From DATFTE01 sp963840665 (GTDB lineage Bacteria > Acidobacteriota > Terriglobia > Terriglobales > Acidobacteriaceae): a stretch of DNA of 64,000 nt. The translations under genes were made by a program, and so were the position numbers. The stretch lies in assembly GCA_963840665.1 (NCBI GenBank), contig CAWIZO010000008.1:248001-312000 (forward strand), given 5' to 3'. The notes beneath the pieces are model-generated. The model worked only from the letters and a program-made list of their open reading frames with translations. It did no database searches and was not told where the DNA came from. This document shows, in pieces, positions 1 through 9,923 of the stretch; position 1 is the first letter of the stretch, and every line of letters starts with the position of its first letter.

Positions 1-80
1 ATTACAGCAAGCATTATACTCTGCCTAGCATGGACGAGGACTTCAAAACAAACATCTAGGGCGGAACGGAGAATCCGAAC

Positions 81-847
81 TTGCACGCGACCAGGCTAGT
101 GCAGGCTTTAAACATTGTGATCGTGATATCCGTTTCTTTACCCTTGGGAGGATGCGGTACTAGCGGGGATCAAGCCCCGTCCAACCCTGTCTCACTCGTC
201 TATAGCAATCCGAACGCAGACGCGCAGTGTCCATGCGGGAACTCCCGGGCGCCTACGCTCAAAATACATCCGACATCACGCGTCAGGTCTCATGGACTGC
301 CTACCCGAAGGACATCATCACCGGCAATACGGTCCAATCCAGTCCTGGCTCGGGGTCGGTTGGAGCGGGAGCGAAGCTATTTTTGGGTTGCACCACTTAC
401 GCACCAGGTACTCAGTGCCGTTATGAGGCCAGTTACGTGCTAGATCAAGCGCCGGCACTTCAGACAAACGTAAAGGGACTGGCGCTTTTTGGCGCAGTGG
501 CATCTCCTTCAATCTCAAGTTGCAAAGCTTCATGCGAAAATCCGAGTGATGCATCCTCGCTCGCATGTCTACCGCTCGGAGTTCGCTATTACCAAGCAGT
601 GGCTCCACTCACCCAGATGGTGCAGGCGGCACAAAGAGCGGGAGGAACTGTTACGAAAGCCGAGATTATGAAGCGATATAACCTCCAAGCATCCGATGAT
701 GCCTGCCAGCGTGGAGACATCAAGGCAACCGACAAACAAGTGGTTAACGACGGGGCTACGGAAGCTTGCACGATCTCAAGTGCGGATCTTCCGGCAAAAG
801 TACTGCAAGCTCTCAATTTGGACAGCTTGGAAGGTGAAAGCCACTGA
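81..847 (+). CDS. Secreted lipoprotein-like protein, frameshifted
   Basis: The gene is readable only by joining two frames: a TTG start at 81 after a GGAG-containing leader, then a shift near 225-235 into the frame that ends at 847. The N-terminus is a lipoprotein signal: a hydrophobic run followed by LGGCG, so Cys25 or so would be the lipidated residue. The rest, about 250 aa in total, has several cysteines (CTTYAPGTQC, SSCKASC, ACTIS) that could form periplasmic disulfides. I recognise no family. It is the first of four tightly spaced genes running to 2517, so it is probably co-transcribed with them. The frameshift may be a sequencing indel rather than decay, since both halves keep good coding character. 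Confidence 0.55.
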
Positions 848-849
848 AA

Positions 850-1104
850 ATGGATACGGTGCTGCCACGGCACGTTGCAGCCGAAGCGGAACCGAGCATT
901 CGCGCCCTGGACGCCAGCAGTGTTTTGGTTTTTAGGTCTATGACATCGGCTCCCCACATCGCTTTTGAGGGTGCCGGAGGCGCCAAACTGACACATGATT
1001 TTGGCGGAGCGGTAATGGGATCTGCAGAAATCAAGTCATCTGCAGGTAAGGTACAGATGATCATCGCTACCCAAAATGGGTGCGTTGCGGTTGACGAGCC
1101 CTGA
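850..1104 (+). CDS. Small hypothetical protein
   Basis: This 84-aa frame starts with ATG two bases after the stop of the preceding lipoprotein gene and ends three bases before the next start, which favours a real gene in an operon. It has no clear signal peptide; the middle and C-terminus are short alternating beta-like stretches (SSVLVFRSM, AHIAFEG-like, KVQMIIATQNGCVAV). I recognise no family and no active-site motif. The N-terminus could also be extended by an unseen frameshift, as in its neighbours. Confidence 0.4.
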   Translation: MDTVLPRHVAAEAEPSIRALDASSVLVFRSMTSAPHIAFEGAGGAKLTHDFGGAVMGSAEIKSSAGKVQMIIATQNGCVAVDEP

Positions 1105-1107
1105 TAT

Positions 1108-1650
1108 ATGCGCCTTCTGCGTGCTTTATTTTGTGCACTTACGGCTATGAGCACTTTAATGCCCGGCGACGCATGGGCAAGTCGGCACAGAAGTTGCAAG
1201 AGATCTCCCCGATTTTTGTAGAAAGGCCTTTCGCAACCCCTAAAGCTATCGATGCGTTTCGTGAATACGTTGCCAAAGTGTCACGGCAAACAGGCCGAGA
1301 TATTCAGATCCCAAGTGAGTTTTATTCCGCCGCCCCCCTAATTACATATTGGGGACAAGTTTGAGAAGAATACGACCGGAACATACGATGTAATATTCAC
1401 GCAAAAGTTTGATGTGTCATCTTTGTTCGCGGAGTTCATAAAGTTAGTTAATGGACTCCATGAAGATAATTGTTCAAACTGGCATGTAACCGGTGTACGT
1501 GTCACTGTAATGGCCTCCAAGGAGATCGATGTAGCTGGAGGAATGGCGGGAACCGAAATGTGGTGTACGCACATACCATTCGACGGTGACGCCAAGACCA
1601 AAGTCGGGGACATTGAAGGAGGCGCTACAGGGCGCTTGACTTTTGGGTAG
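1108..1650 (+). CDS. Secreted hypothetical protein, frameshifted
   Basis: An ATG at 1108 opens a classical signal peptide (MRLLRALFCALTAMSTLMPG then DAWA as the probable cleavage site), but that frame stops soon after. The following coding stretch continues in the frame covering about 1170-1364 and then, after a second shift close to a run of six C at 1333-1338, in the frame that ends at 1650. The middle contains a helical segment (AIDAFREYVAKVSRQTGRD), and the end is beta-rich. No family recognised. The joined protein would be roughly 175-180 aa. It belongs to the 81-2517 gene run. Confidence 0.45.
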
Positions 1651-1659
1651 ACACCACCG

Positions 1660-2517
1660 GTGACTCCAAGGCACGATACAGAGGGACATTCTGCAAACGA
1701 TCCGCAAGTCTCGGCATACGGAAAAGCGACATCCGTGTTCGGGATTAATACGGCTTCGGTGTTGGGTCAAGTTATCACAAGTATAGGACATCTGGCCCTT
1801 GCGCCTATAGCGTTCGTGCGCAACCCCACCGATCCATCGATGTGGGAAAGCGTCAACGCTTTTAATGGGAGCCTTTGGCGTGCTCCTACTATGGCGATAA
1901 ATGACGTAACTTTTGTAATTTCAAATCACGGAGGTGTTGATTTCGCTCGTTACAGGTCGTTCGTTAGCGACGTAACCGAAACCACTTGGTCCATTCAGCC
2001 GCAGTTCGTAATTAGCGATGCACGATCCGGATTTACCGGTACACCTCAAGCACCAGTATTGGAGGTTTCGTTTGTCAACACCGTGAAGGCATATTATCCA
2101 ATGGACACTATCGTGGCAGACATTTCCGAAGAGATTGATATCTTGAAATCCTTTTCACAGGATACTAAAGTAATCGCCGTGTCGCCGGGTAAGAATTTTT
2201 GGAAACTTTCTGACCAAATCTACGGAACGCCTTACTACTACAGCATGTTGGCCGCCGCAAATGGAGTGAGTCGAGCCCAGTCCTATCACCTTCGTGCAGC
2301 CAGAAGGATAACGGCACCGCCCCTTTACCAGCTCCCACTGACGCCCCAGGTGCATTTCATGAAGCCCGGCGAAACGATCTACGGACTATGCCGAGAGCGC
2401 TTTAATGTGCCGGTTGGAAAATGTATGGCTGGCATTGCACGCGCCAATCCACGTCTCTCACTGTCACACCTCTACGCACTTGAGGCAATACAGCTCCCCG
2501 CACTCCCAGGTCGTTAA
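1660..2517 (+). CDS. Protein with two LysM-like segments
   Basis: A GTG start at 1660 opens a 285-aa frame that is in the same phase as the preceding gene, separated only by a TAG at 1648-1650, so the two may originally have been one protein. Residues about 1-165 are beta-rich and unrecognised. Residues about 168-222 (VIAVSPGKNFWKLSDQIYG, then a YYSMLAAANG stretch) and 228-280 (MKPGETIYGLC, then IARANP) each resemble LysM repeats: a PGxxxxxL motif, an N-containing middle, and a terminal I-x-P/L strand. LysM modules bind peptidoglycan or related glycans, so a cell-envelope role is an inference. There is no signal peptide of its own. Confidence 0.5.
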   Translation: MTPRHDTEGHSANDPQVSAYGKATSVFGINTASVLGQVITSIGHLALAPIAFVRNPTDPSMWESVNAFNGSLWRAPTMAINDVTFVISNHGGVDFARYRSFVSDVTETTWSIQPQFVISDARSGFTGTPQAPVLEVSFVNTVKAYYPMDTIVADISEEIDILKSFSQDTKVIAVSPGKNFWKLSDQIYGTPYYYSMLAAANGVSRAQSYHLRAARRITAPPLYQLPLTPQVHFMKPGETIYGLCRERFNVPVGKCMAGIARANPRLSLSHLYALEAIQLPALPGR

Positions 2518-2975
2518 TTTGATTGGCGATGGCCCGCTACTTCACGTTCCTTGCCACGGTCCGGCATTTCCTGCACAGTTTTGGAGATATATCGATTTGT
2601 TTGGAAATTGCAAGAAACAATGCGCGGAATATTTGACTGGGGGGTGCATATTCCCTCCCGTTGTGTTCTCACCCCGTTAACCGTTTGATCCCATTTTCCG
2701 CCCGCCTGTAATTTTGCGCTTATTTCACAATCAAGAGTCCGCAAGAGACTTGGAATGCAATCTCGATTCGGCACAGGTCTGGGGTTGCGTCTCGAACCTA
2801 GAAAATCTGAAACCGGACTTAATCTCCCGAGCGAAAAACCGCCATGGGAAACCGATCACTTAGCTCATGGCCGCACGCTTTGGATAAATTGGAGCCGTTT
2901 TGTGTGGGTTGAACGCACCGTCCCCGGAGTATCGCGCCCGAATCTCGTGATCTCCAACATTGAGCCTCGACGTCG
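2518..2975. other. Gene-poor interval
   Basis: No convincing gene is visible between the LysM-like gene and the decayed VCBS-repeat gene. A 74-codon plus-strand frame at 2755-2979 has no ribosome-binding site and an unnatural composition. I see no RNA gene, repeat or clear hairpin terminator. Confidence 0.4.
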
Positions 2976-4259
2976 TTAGGGTGGCCCGCCCGAGACCAAG
3001 ATAGTGGTCCCCAACGTGATCGCGCCGTCCTTGAAAGTCACTGTGCCAGTGGGCGTTCCCACTCCTTGCAGGCTTGCAGTCACGCTGGTCGTAAACGTTA
3101 CTGATTGCCCAAGGGTGGAAGGATCACCGGAAAATCGAGTCAAAAAGAAGGTGCCTCCGATGTTAAGCAAGACGCTTAGGGTGTTGTCGGCCGCATTCGT
3201 TACTACCACATCGGGGGCTCCGTCGCGGTTCAAGTCTTTGGCGATTATTGAGCTGGGGACTGCTCCGGTCCCATAATCGACGTGCATGTCGAATGTGCCG
3301 TCTCCATTGCCCCTCAACACGGAAATGTTATTGGAGCTTTGGTTCGCCGTAACGAGGTCAAACTTGCCATCTCCGTCGAGGTCAGCTCCTGCCGCCGCAT
3401 TGGGATCGGCACCAACCGTAAAGTCGACATGCGGCTGGAAGGTGCCATCGCCGTTGCCAAGGAGAATTGAAAGTTGTTATCGAGCCAGTTCGCCACCGCC
3501 AAATCCAGATTTGCGCCTGAATCAAAGTCTATAACCACGCGCGACGGAGAGCTAGACCCGGCACCATAGAGTGCGGCTTTCTGGAAGCACGATCGCCGTC
3601 GCCAACAAAATCGAAATACCGAATGGCGGATTGTTATTCAATACGGCGAGATCGGGTCTATTGTCATGATTGAAGTCGCCCACCATTACACCGACTGGAT
3701 TTACTCCGGCAGGACATCCACCGGGGCCTGAAGTCCCATCCCCATTGCCCAAGAGGATTGAAGCGGTGCCGGTGCGAAAGTCCGGGCCATAGTTCGCAAC
3801 GACAAGGTCAAGGTTCCCATCAAAATGAAGGTCTGACACCCCGACCAGGCTACAGCAGGGAAAGGCTCCCGCGCCCCCAGGGCAATCCACGTGTGTCGAA
3901 AACGTGCCATCGCCGTTGCCCAACAGCACACGATCAAGGGACATACGAGTTCTCCACCACTACGTCGGCCTTGCCGTCGGCATTAACCTCGCCAATTGCG
4001 GCTGAGTTGGGACCCGCACCCGTCGCGTAATCCACCTGGTTGCCGAATTATTCCCCATGGCCCAAGAGGACGCTCAGCGTGTTGCTTCAAGTTAGCTACC
4101 CACAAATCCGGCTTGCCGTCCCTATTGAGTTGGCTTCAGCTACCGCGTTCGGACTTTGGCCGTCGCGTAGTCCACATGGGCCTGGAATTCTCCGGCCCGT
4201 ATTAACAAGGGCCCGGCTAAGATGTACAGTGCAACCAGGCAAAGCGCGTATCTCGACAT
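2976..4259 (-). pseudogene. VCBS/FG-GAP repeat secreted protein, multiply frameshifted and truncated
   Basis: An ATG at 4259 preceded by a strong GAGGAGAG ribosome-binding site (4264-4271) opens a signal peptide (MSRYALCLVALYILAG), and the frame is then lost within 40 codons. Downstream, at least four separate frames carry successive FG-GAP/VCBS motifs: LLGNGDGTF, DLHFDGNLDLVVANYG, DFNHDNRPDLAVLNNN, LRGNGDGTFDMHVDYGTG, DLNRDGAPDVVVTNA. These are the aspartate-rich calcium-binding blades of secreted beta-propellers. The 3' end is an Ig-like (Big_3-type) domain (SVTFTTSV, GTPTGTVTFKDG) that stops abruptly at 2976, shorter than the domain normally is. Extracellular adhesion or binding is the family role. 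The number of shifts makes it non-functional as written, unless they are sequencing errors. Confidence 0.75.
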
Positions 4260-4263
4260 AGAT

Positions 4264-4271
4264 CTCTCCTC
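4264..4271 (-). promoter_or_regulatory. Ribosome-binding site of the VCBS gene
   Basis: The minus-strand GAGGAGAG lies 4-5 bases upstream of the ATG at 4259 and fixes the original start of the decayed VCBS-repeat gene. Confidence 0.6.
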
Positions 4272-4658
4272 AATAACCGGCGGTAGTCCGCCGAAAAAGG
4301 CAAAGCGAAACGGTCTTTATGGACGAAGGCTAAGCCCGGAATGTCTAGCATCCCTTACCTAATAAAGCGTCACTCCCACCGAAAAGGGGTCAGGGGAGAG
4401 CACAACTCGTTTGGGAGCCGCTATCGATCACTAAAGGGGAGACAGTACCCTGGGACGGGACTCAGCTTGCCGTCGGTAGGAATAGGTGGCAAGAGCGCGA
4501 CAGTTTATAATAGTGTCAGTTCCGTCCTCATCCGAATTGGTCATCAAGGTAAATGGAGGCTCCCTTTTTGCAATCCGCACCGGCAGCCGACTGGCGAACT
4601 TTGTCGGCGTTTGTTTTCCGAGGCGCAGTGAGGACGACTCACATTCGTATTCCCTGCG
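4272..4658. other. Interval without a recognisable gene
   Basis: Only short overlapping frames without ribosome-binding sites are present. I see no RNA gene or repeat here. The right edge abuts the IS3 remnant. Confidence 0.35.
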
Positions 4659-4899
4659 TCACAGCTCGATCAGCTGTTTGGCCTCCCCTGAGAGTTGTGA
4701 ACCAGTGAGCGTCGAGGCATTCCGCCCGCCAATCGCCTGACTGGCGAACTCTGAACCGTTGTCACAGAACAGCACCTTGGGCGTCCCTCGCTGCAACATG
4801 GTCCCCGCCTGGCGAATCAACTCCGCCACCGAAATCCCCACCTCGGCCTGCTTTCAGGATGGCTACGATCTGCTCCACCGAATAGCGCTTCCGTTTCAC
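4659..4899 (-). mobile_element. IS3-family transposase remnant with internal deletion
   Basis: A GTG at 4899 begins the typical N-terminus of an IS3-type OrfA helix-turn-helix protein (KRKRYSVEQIVAILK), then a one-base shift near 4853 leads into EVGISVAELIRQAG. That OrfA sequence is fused directly to the C-terminal part of the OrfB DDE integrase core (RGTPKVLFCDNGSEFASQA), where the aspartate of DNGSEF is the second catalytic acidic residue. The end of orfA and most of orfB, roughly 700-800 bp, are missing. No terminal inverted repeats could be identified by eye. It is a dead relic marking past transposition in the island. Confidence 0.8.
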
Positions 4900-5136
4900 G
4901 GCAAACCCCTTTCCTGGGTCCTTTGATTTTGCCGGAAACTCGAGATTCGCACTGGATTAAAAATCCCGGGGCCGCTCAACCCCCAGGGTACGCTCACTAC
5001 TCGAATTGTCAGAGATCGTTTTCTTTGTCACGATTAACTGTGGAAAGGAAGAAGGCACTACCGACGCGGACGGCCAACCGGGGGGCTATAATTATTCAAC
5101 ATCCTGGAGCTTCAAGAATCGAGAGGAACAAGAAAC

Positions 5137-5525
5137 ATGCAGACATTGGGCGCCGTCGTGGCAATCGGTATTTTGGGGTTTGCTTCGATGGCGCTTGGTC
5201 AATGTAATGCAGCTCCCGGCGACCCGACAGTCCTCAGATGCGAGAAATGGAGTCCCTCAGTGCCAAGCGGGAAAGGCCTGGACTTCAGTCCGTGGTACGA
5301 GATAGTGTCCGATCCAAATTCGGGTTATGAACTGACATCTTCGACGCTACGGCTTGAAGGCACCCACACTTGTGGACATTGGGCACAATGTGACAAGTAG
5401 ACCGCACTAACGATTTCGTAAAGTGGCGATTCAGAATACAAGGAACAAAAGAAGTGCTCCCCTCCGAAGGGATCTTACACGAGAAGGCATTGCTGAAGAC
5501 AACGTGGAAAAAGGGAAGTAAATAA
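5137..5525 (+). CDS. Small secreted protein, frameshifted
   Basis: ATG at 5137 follows a GAGAGGAAC ribosome-binding site and opens a signal peptide (MQTLGAVVAIGILGFASMAL, cleaved after ALG). The mature part has cysteine pairs (QC, RC, TCGHWAQC). The frame stops at 5400, but a one-base shift near 5390 continues in good coding sequence (RTNDFVKWRFRIQGTK, then LPSEGILHEKALLKTTWK) to TAA at 5523-5525, giving about 128 aa. This looks like a small periplasmic or extracellular protein. No family recognised. Confidence 0.5.
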
Positions 5526-5749
5526 AGTTCATTAGATACAGGATCTTTTTGGTACGTGCCGGGAACCACAAACGGGCCCTGCAGGAACTTCCGCCCAAGC
5601 CTCTAGGAGAAAGATGGTCGATTGTCGGGGCGGTCGTTTTTGAGCGATCCGAATTATGCCGAAGATCGACAACATGAAATCCGAGGCTGAGTGCGCAGAG
5701 GCGTGATTGCGCGATTGACGCCGCTCTGCTAGCCTCAGTTGGCATTGAG

Positions 5750-7191
5750 GTGCCGCCTGTGCGGAATCTTTTGCTTTGCTCGTTGTTCGTGCTAACCGTT
5801 CTCTGTCTTCTTGAACTTCAGACAAGAGCATTCGGTCAAGACCACCCTGATCCTCACGAGACTGGTTGTTTGGCCGGATGCGTAGTAGACGTCATAGACT
5901 TCGATGAGGCGGACGTAGGCGATGTTACAGAGAAAGGTGAATACGGTAATCGCGGCAGCACCAGGGGGACTCGGAGGAGCCTCATCAACCGGCGGATGGG
6001 GGAAGTCAGACCCGGGAGGCACAGCATCTGAGCCTGGCGCGGAGCCCCTAAGGTCTTCGGGTCCGCTCCCTCTGATAATACTAGGATCTTTTAATTCCCC
6101 GTGGGGGAGGGCCAGCTCGTGCACCTCTTGATCCATACGCACTACAGCCACCTCGTGAGCCGTTTACACCTCCGTTGTTGCCTGGCGGTTGCCCCTTCCA
6201 CCGACGCCAAGTCCGTCGATCTCGGCATTTCAAGGCATACCCGCGCTCTATTTGAAGGAAGTGGGACAGGGCTGCCCGGGGTGATTATGTCGATACCAGC
6301 GTCCAAGCTTCAGAAAAAGCTGTCGTTTGGGGTGTTCACACTGGAAATGTCGAGAAGGCAGCAACCGTATCAACGAATGTGTTAGGAAGTTCTTCATCCC
6401 TTACTGCTGCGTGAACGGTGTCCCATCCCGCATAGCTCAAGGGAAGAGTATCGTTATTCACCTCTCCACCTCCAGATCCACCTCCCTAGTGAAGGCCACG
6501 GAGTGGTAGTAAGCACGGCTGATTCTGGCTCAGTCTCCACGCCACCGACGAGAAGGATGATGAGGTATCCGAGGAAGCATACGAATTTAGCAAAGAGGCG
6601 ATCGAAATTAGTACGGAACACGCGGTTTCATCGATTGATCGCGGGATAAATCAGATGCGGCAAAACCTGTCAAAAAACACGATTTCACAGAACCAATTCA
6701 ACAAGTATCTCAGTGAAGCCAAGGACACCAAACAGTTAGTGTCGGGGGTTAGGCAAATTGATAACCGCTGCCGACTATGCTGTGGCTGTGAAAAAGGCCC
6801 TTGAGGCAGATCCCGGCAAGAACACGCAGTACCAAGCTGGACAGGTAGCCTACAAATTTGCGACTGATCTTGCAGGAAAAGCAAGTCAAAAAGGGATAGC
6901 AGCGGCCGCTAAGGCGGTCTTCCCTGTTATTGCAGAATACATTGTGGAAGGAGCGGAAATCGGTTTTGTCGTAATACCCATAACATTTGGTTCAGAAGAA
7001 ATCGGTAAGGATCCCTCCGAGATCGTTATGGACAAGACGGAAAATACTCGTTAGAGGAGAAGAAAAAAGCCTTCGGTCAGCAGCTAAAGTGGTACGACCG
7101 CCATAAAGGACCCAATGAGGCACTTACCGATGACCTTCTAAAGCAACTCCAGACGATTTCCGAACAAGAGAATACCGCTCATCCCAAATAA
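5750..7191 (+). pseudogene. Possible secreted protein gene broken into several frames
   Basis: A GTG at 5750 opens a signal peptide (NLLLCSLFVLTVLCLLEL), and plausible coding sequence then hops between frames: a Gly/Ser/Pro-rich stretch at about 5935-6070 (GGLGGASSTGGWGKSDPGG), then about 6270-6390 (SVQASEKAVVWGVHTGNVEK), then about 6470-6545 (GHGVVVSTADSGSVSTPP), then an acidic helical part at 6541-6755 (DEVSEEAYEFSKEAIEIS). From 6758 to 7054 comes an alanine-rich helical segment, and a charged C-terminus runs to TAA at 7189-7191. Whether these belong to one gene is uncertain; the 6541-7191 part is the most convincing. No domain recognised. Confidence 0.3.
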
Positions 7192-7287
7192 GTCGCTAAT
7201 TTACCATTGTTCCAGCCATTCTCGCTGCATGATATCTTCAGTCGTCGGCAAGGTAGCCGCTTATAGGGTTCGCGGTTGTTCCCACTC

Positions 7288-9734
7288 TCACTGTAGCACT
7301 GCTGGTTGACTTGTTAACTGATATGTGACCTTGAGGTGACCGACACTAATAAATCGTCCCCCAGGATTATCATGACGACCCTGGACCGCAAAGGTAGCAT
7401 TCACTGCGTCATCTGATAGCGTTTTCCAATCGCAGGTTGCGTAGTCCGTGCATGTGTCCCAATCCCCAGAAATCCATACACATGCTTTCCTTACTACGTA
7501 TAGCGCTGGCGGTTTTTCAAGAAGAGAGATAGTGTAGGTGCCAAAATCTTTGTTGTTTCCCTGCCCTCCTCATTCCCGCTATCGATTTCGATGGTGCGCA
7601 TCGGTGGATCACTGATTATTGAATAGTCCAAGGTGAGTTCAGCCTGCAGACCTCCATCCTCGGTCAGATAGACCACATTGAGATCTTCGTATCCTATGTC
7701 CGGAACGAACTCGATGGTTAGACCTTTTGTCTCATTAGGTTGAAAAGTCGCCATGTAATTTGAATTCGGCACACCGGCCCAATACGCTCGTACGAATGAG
7801 CCCACATATGCAAGTGTGAGAGTTCTTGTGCGGCTCGTTGGATTGATAATCCTGAGGTCAAAGGTTTGGACTCCAATCTGCAAGGGGGAGGTCGGTGCCG
7901 GGCGCGTTGTGCATTTTCCTGCGGTGGGTTCCGCGCCGAAGGCTTTGTCCAGAGTGATACCCTGGGCTGTTGAAAATGTTCCGATCGTAAGAACATTCGC
8001 AAATTGTCGTTCCTTCTTGTCCCCAAACTGCCATTCCACTAGCCCGTTATCGTCCGGCTTCACCTGCTGGAAAACCGATGAACAGCGCGCCGGCACAATA
8101 TCACACACTCTGCCCGAAGGTCTCATACCTGGGCTGAACTGCTCCGCAACGATCTGCTTGCTGAGAATGGATGTTGTCATCAGCGCTTGATACTGCTTTT
8201 CTTGAGCCACAAGAGACGGTCCGATATCCGTGTTTTTCAGCATCTTGTTGTTATCAAGTGCGACTGCGTAGAGGGCCGCTTGTCCCTGTGGGTGGCGGGC
8301 GATCAGGTCGTCTTGCAGCCCCTTATATTTGTTTGCTTGGAACTCATGCCATCCAATCTCGCGCAGACTAAAATATTCTCGGGTCGAGCTGGATGTCTCA
8401 TCCTCGTCAGCTGCCTCTTTGGCATAGGATCGGCGCCTGCCGATTGCCGCAACGGAAAGTCCCGCGAATGTTTCGGATCGAATCTTGACTGCCGCCTTGG
8501 TTTGGTTGGTGTATGAGCGATATGTCATCCAAGTTTGTTCAGTCGCGGATAGGTCAGCCTTACTTGAGGGGGTGCTCAGTGCGAGTGGCGCCCGCGCATT
8601 GAATGTCAGGGGGTCGCTCGGATAATGTGGTACGCCGCGCACAAGCGTCGAGACGTACTTCATCCCACCTGTTGGGGGGAGCAATGCAACGAGAGTTGAC
8701 CCGTTTCCTGCCGTCAAGTAACAGGCTGGAGGAGCTGTCACGGCTGCTTGCCAATTTCTGGGAGTTCCGAGTAACGGCTGATCGGGGGCAAATCCCCACG
8801 CTTCCGACACCGATGTTGCATTTGTCGAGGCTAAAAGCAAGAGAGTATCAAGAAGCTCTACGAAGTTGATAGCAGGTTGATCGAGATTCGTGAAGACGCA
8901 CGCGGAGTCACCGCGCTCAAGAGTTGAATCCCTCTTCATCTGAAGAGGATGGACGAAGACATTTTGGGCCACTCCATTGGCGATTTTAAGTTCAATGTTG
9001 TAGCTCACATTTGGGTTATCTTCAGCATCTGCAAGGGCCTGATAGAGATTTTGCAAGGCGGAGCGATCGACAAACTTTACTGTGCTTAGTCCGGTAGTGA
9101 TGAGGCCAACCGATGTGGAAGGAACCGTCTGCGCTTGAAGGGCAGCAGGTGAATCCGGTTGCAGTTGGTCGTAGGATGGAAGAGCGACCATTCTGATAGT
9201 GGGGGGTTTCCACAGCCACTGACCACCATTTTGATAGGTACCTGAATTCAGCGTTCCTATGCCCCCGATGTAATCAAAGGGTTTCGCGAGAACGGTAGGA
9301 AGTTTAATTCCCAACAGCTGACCGAAATTTATCGCGAGATCCGTCACCCCGGATCTACCGTTGTCCCTGAACTGTGCGAGGGCATTCTTGAGATCTGTAT
9401 ATACGGCGGAATCGATCTCAACGACAAACATGTTTGTCTTACCTGACAAAGCGCTGCGGGCGCACGCCTCAGCAGTTGCCTGTTGAACTGCCCGCTGGTG
9501 TTCATTTGAACTCAACTTCTGTCCACCCAGTAACCAGTCATCAAGGTGAAACCCGTTGGATTGATCCCCTTGCACAAAACCTACGACGCCTGGAGAATTC
9601 GGTCCGTCGGCGCAGAAATATACGTATTGTTCACCGGGTAATGGAGCTGTCCGGAGGTCCTTTTTCACTACGTCACCGTGCACCTCGGCAGCACATACGA
9701 TGTACATTAACAATCCGATGACAGAAAGGCGCAT
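7288..9734 (-). CDS. Large secreted protein of unknown function (about 815 aa)
   Basis: The ATG at 9734 sits six bases after AGGAG and opens a signal peptide (MRLSVIGLLMYIVCAAEVHG). One frame stays open for 746 codons to 7494. The protein then clearly continues after a single-base shift near 7550-7560 (DFGTYTISLLEKPPALYVV, then a Cys-rich stretch WDTCTDYATCDW) to TGA at 7288-7290. It is mostly beta-rich with a helical middle (about residues 430-560). No known domain, catalytic motif or lipobox is visible; a periplasmic or surface role is inferred from the signal peptide. It is alone on this strand, with small secreted proteins on either side. It is the largest intact unknown of the island. 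Confidence 0.65.
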
Positions 9735-9740
9735 TGTCAA

Positions 9741-9745
9741 CTCCT
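9741..9745 (-). promoter_or_regulatory. Ribosome-binding site deciding the start at 9734
   Basis: AGGAG on the minus strand directly abuts an in-frame TTG (9738-9740) but is six bases from the ATG at 9734, so the ATG is the likely start of the large secreted protein. Confidence 0.65.
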
Positions 9746-9923
9746 GGCACGTCGTGTTCCGGGGGTGAGTTCAATCCCGTGAATATTAACACCATTGGCA
9801 TTTGTACTTGGAGACTGAGAAGACAGTCCGGTGCGCGTCTGCGGGGACACGATTTGTTTTAGTCGTGCAACGGCTCCGAGTTGACTTATACTTCTGCCTA
9901 ATAGCTGCAAGAGGGAACTCGCG

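Noticed and set aside
2755..2979. 74-codon plus-strand frame in the gap before the VCBS gene
   Set aside because: No ribosome-binding site, unnatural Trp/Arg-rich composition, and it runs into the 3' end of the VCBS pseudogene.
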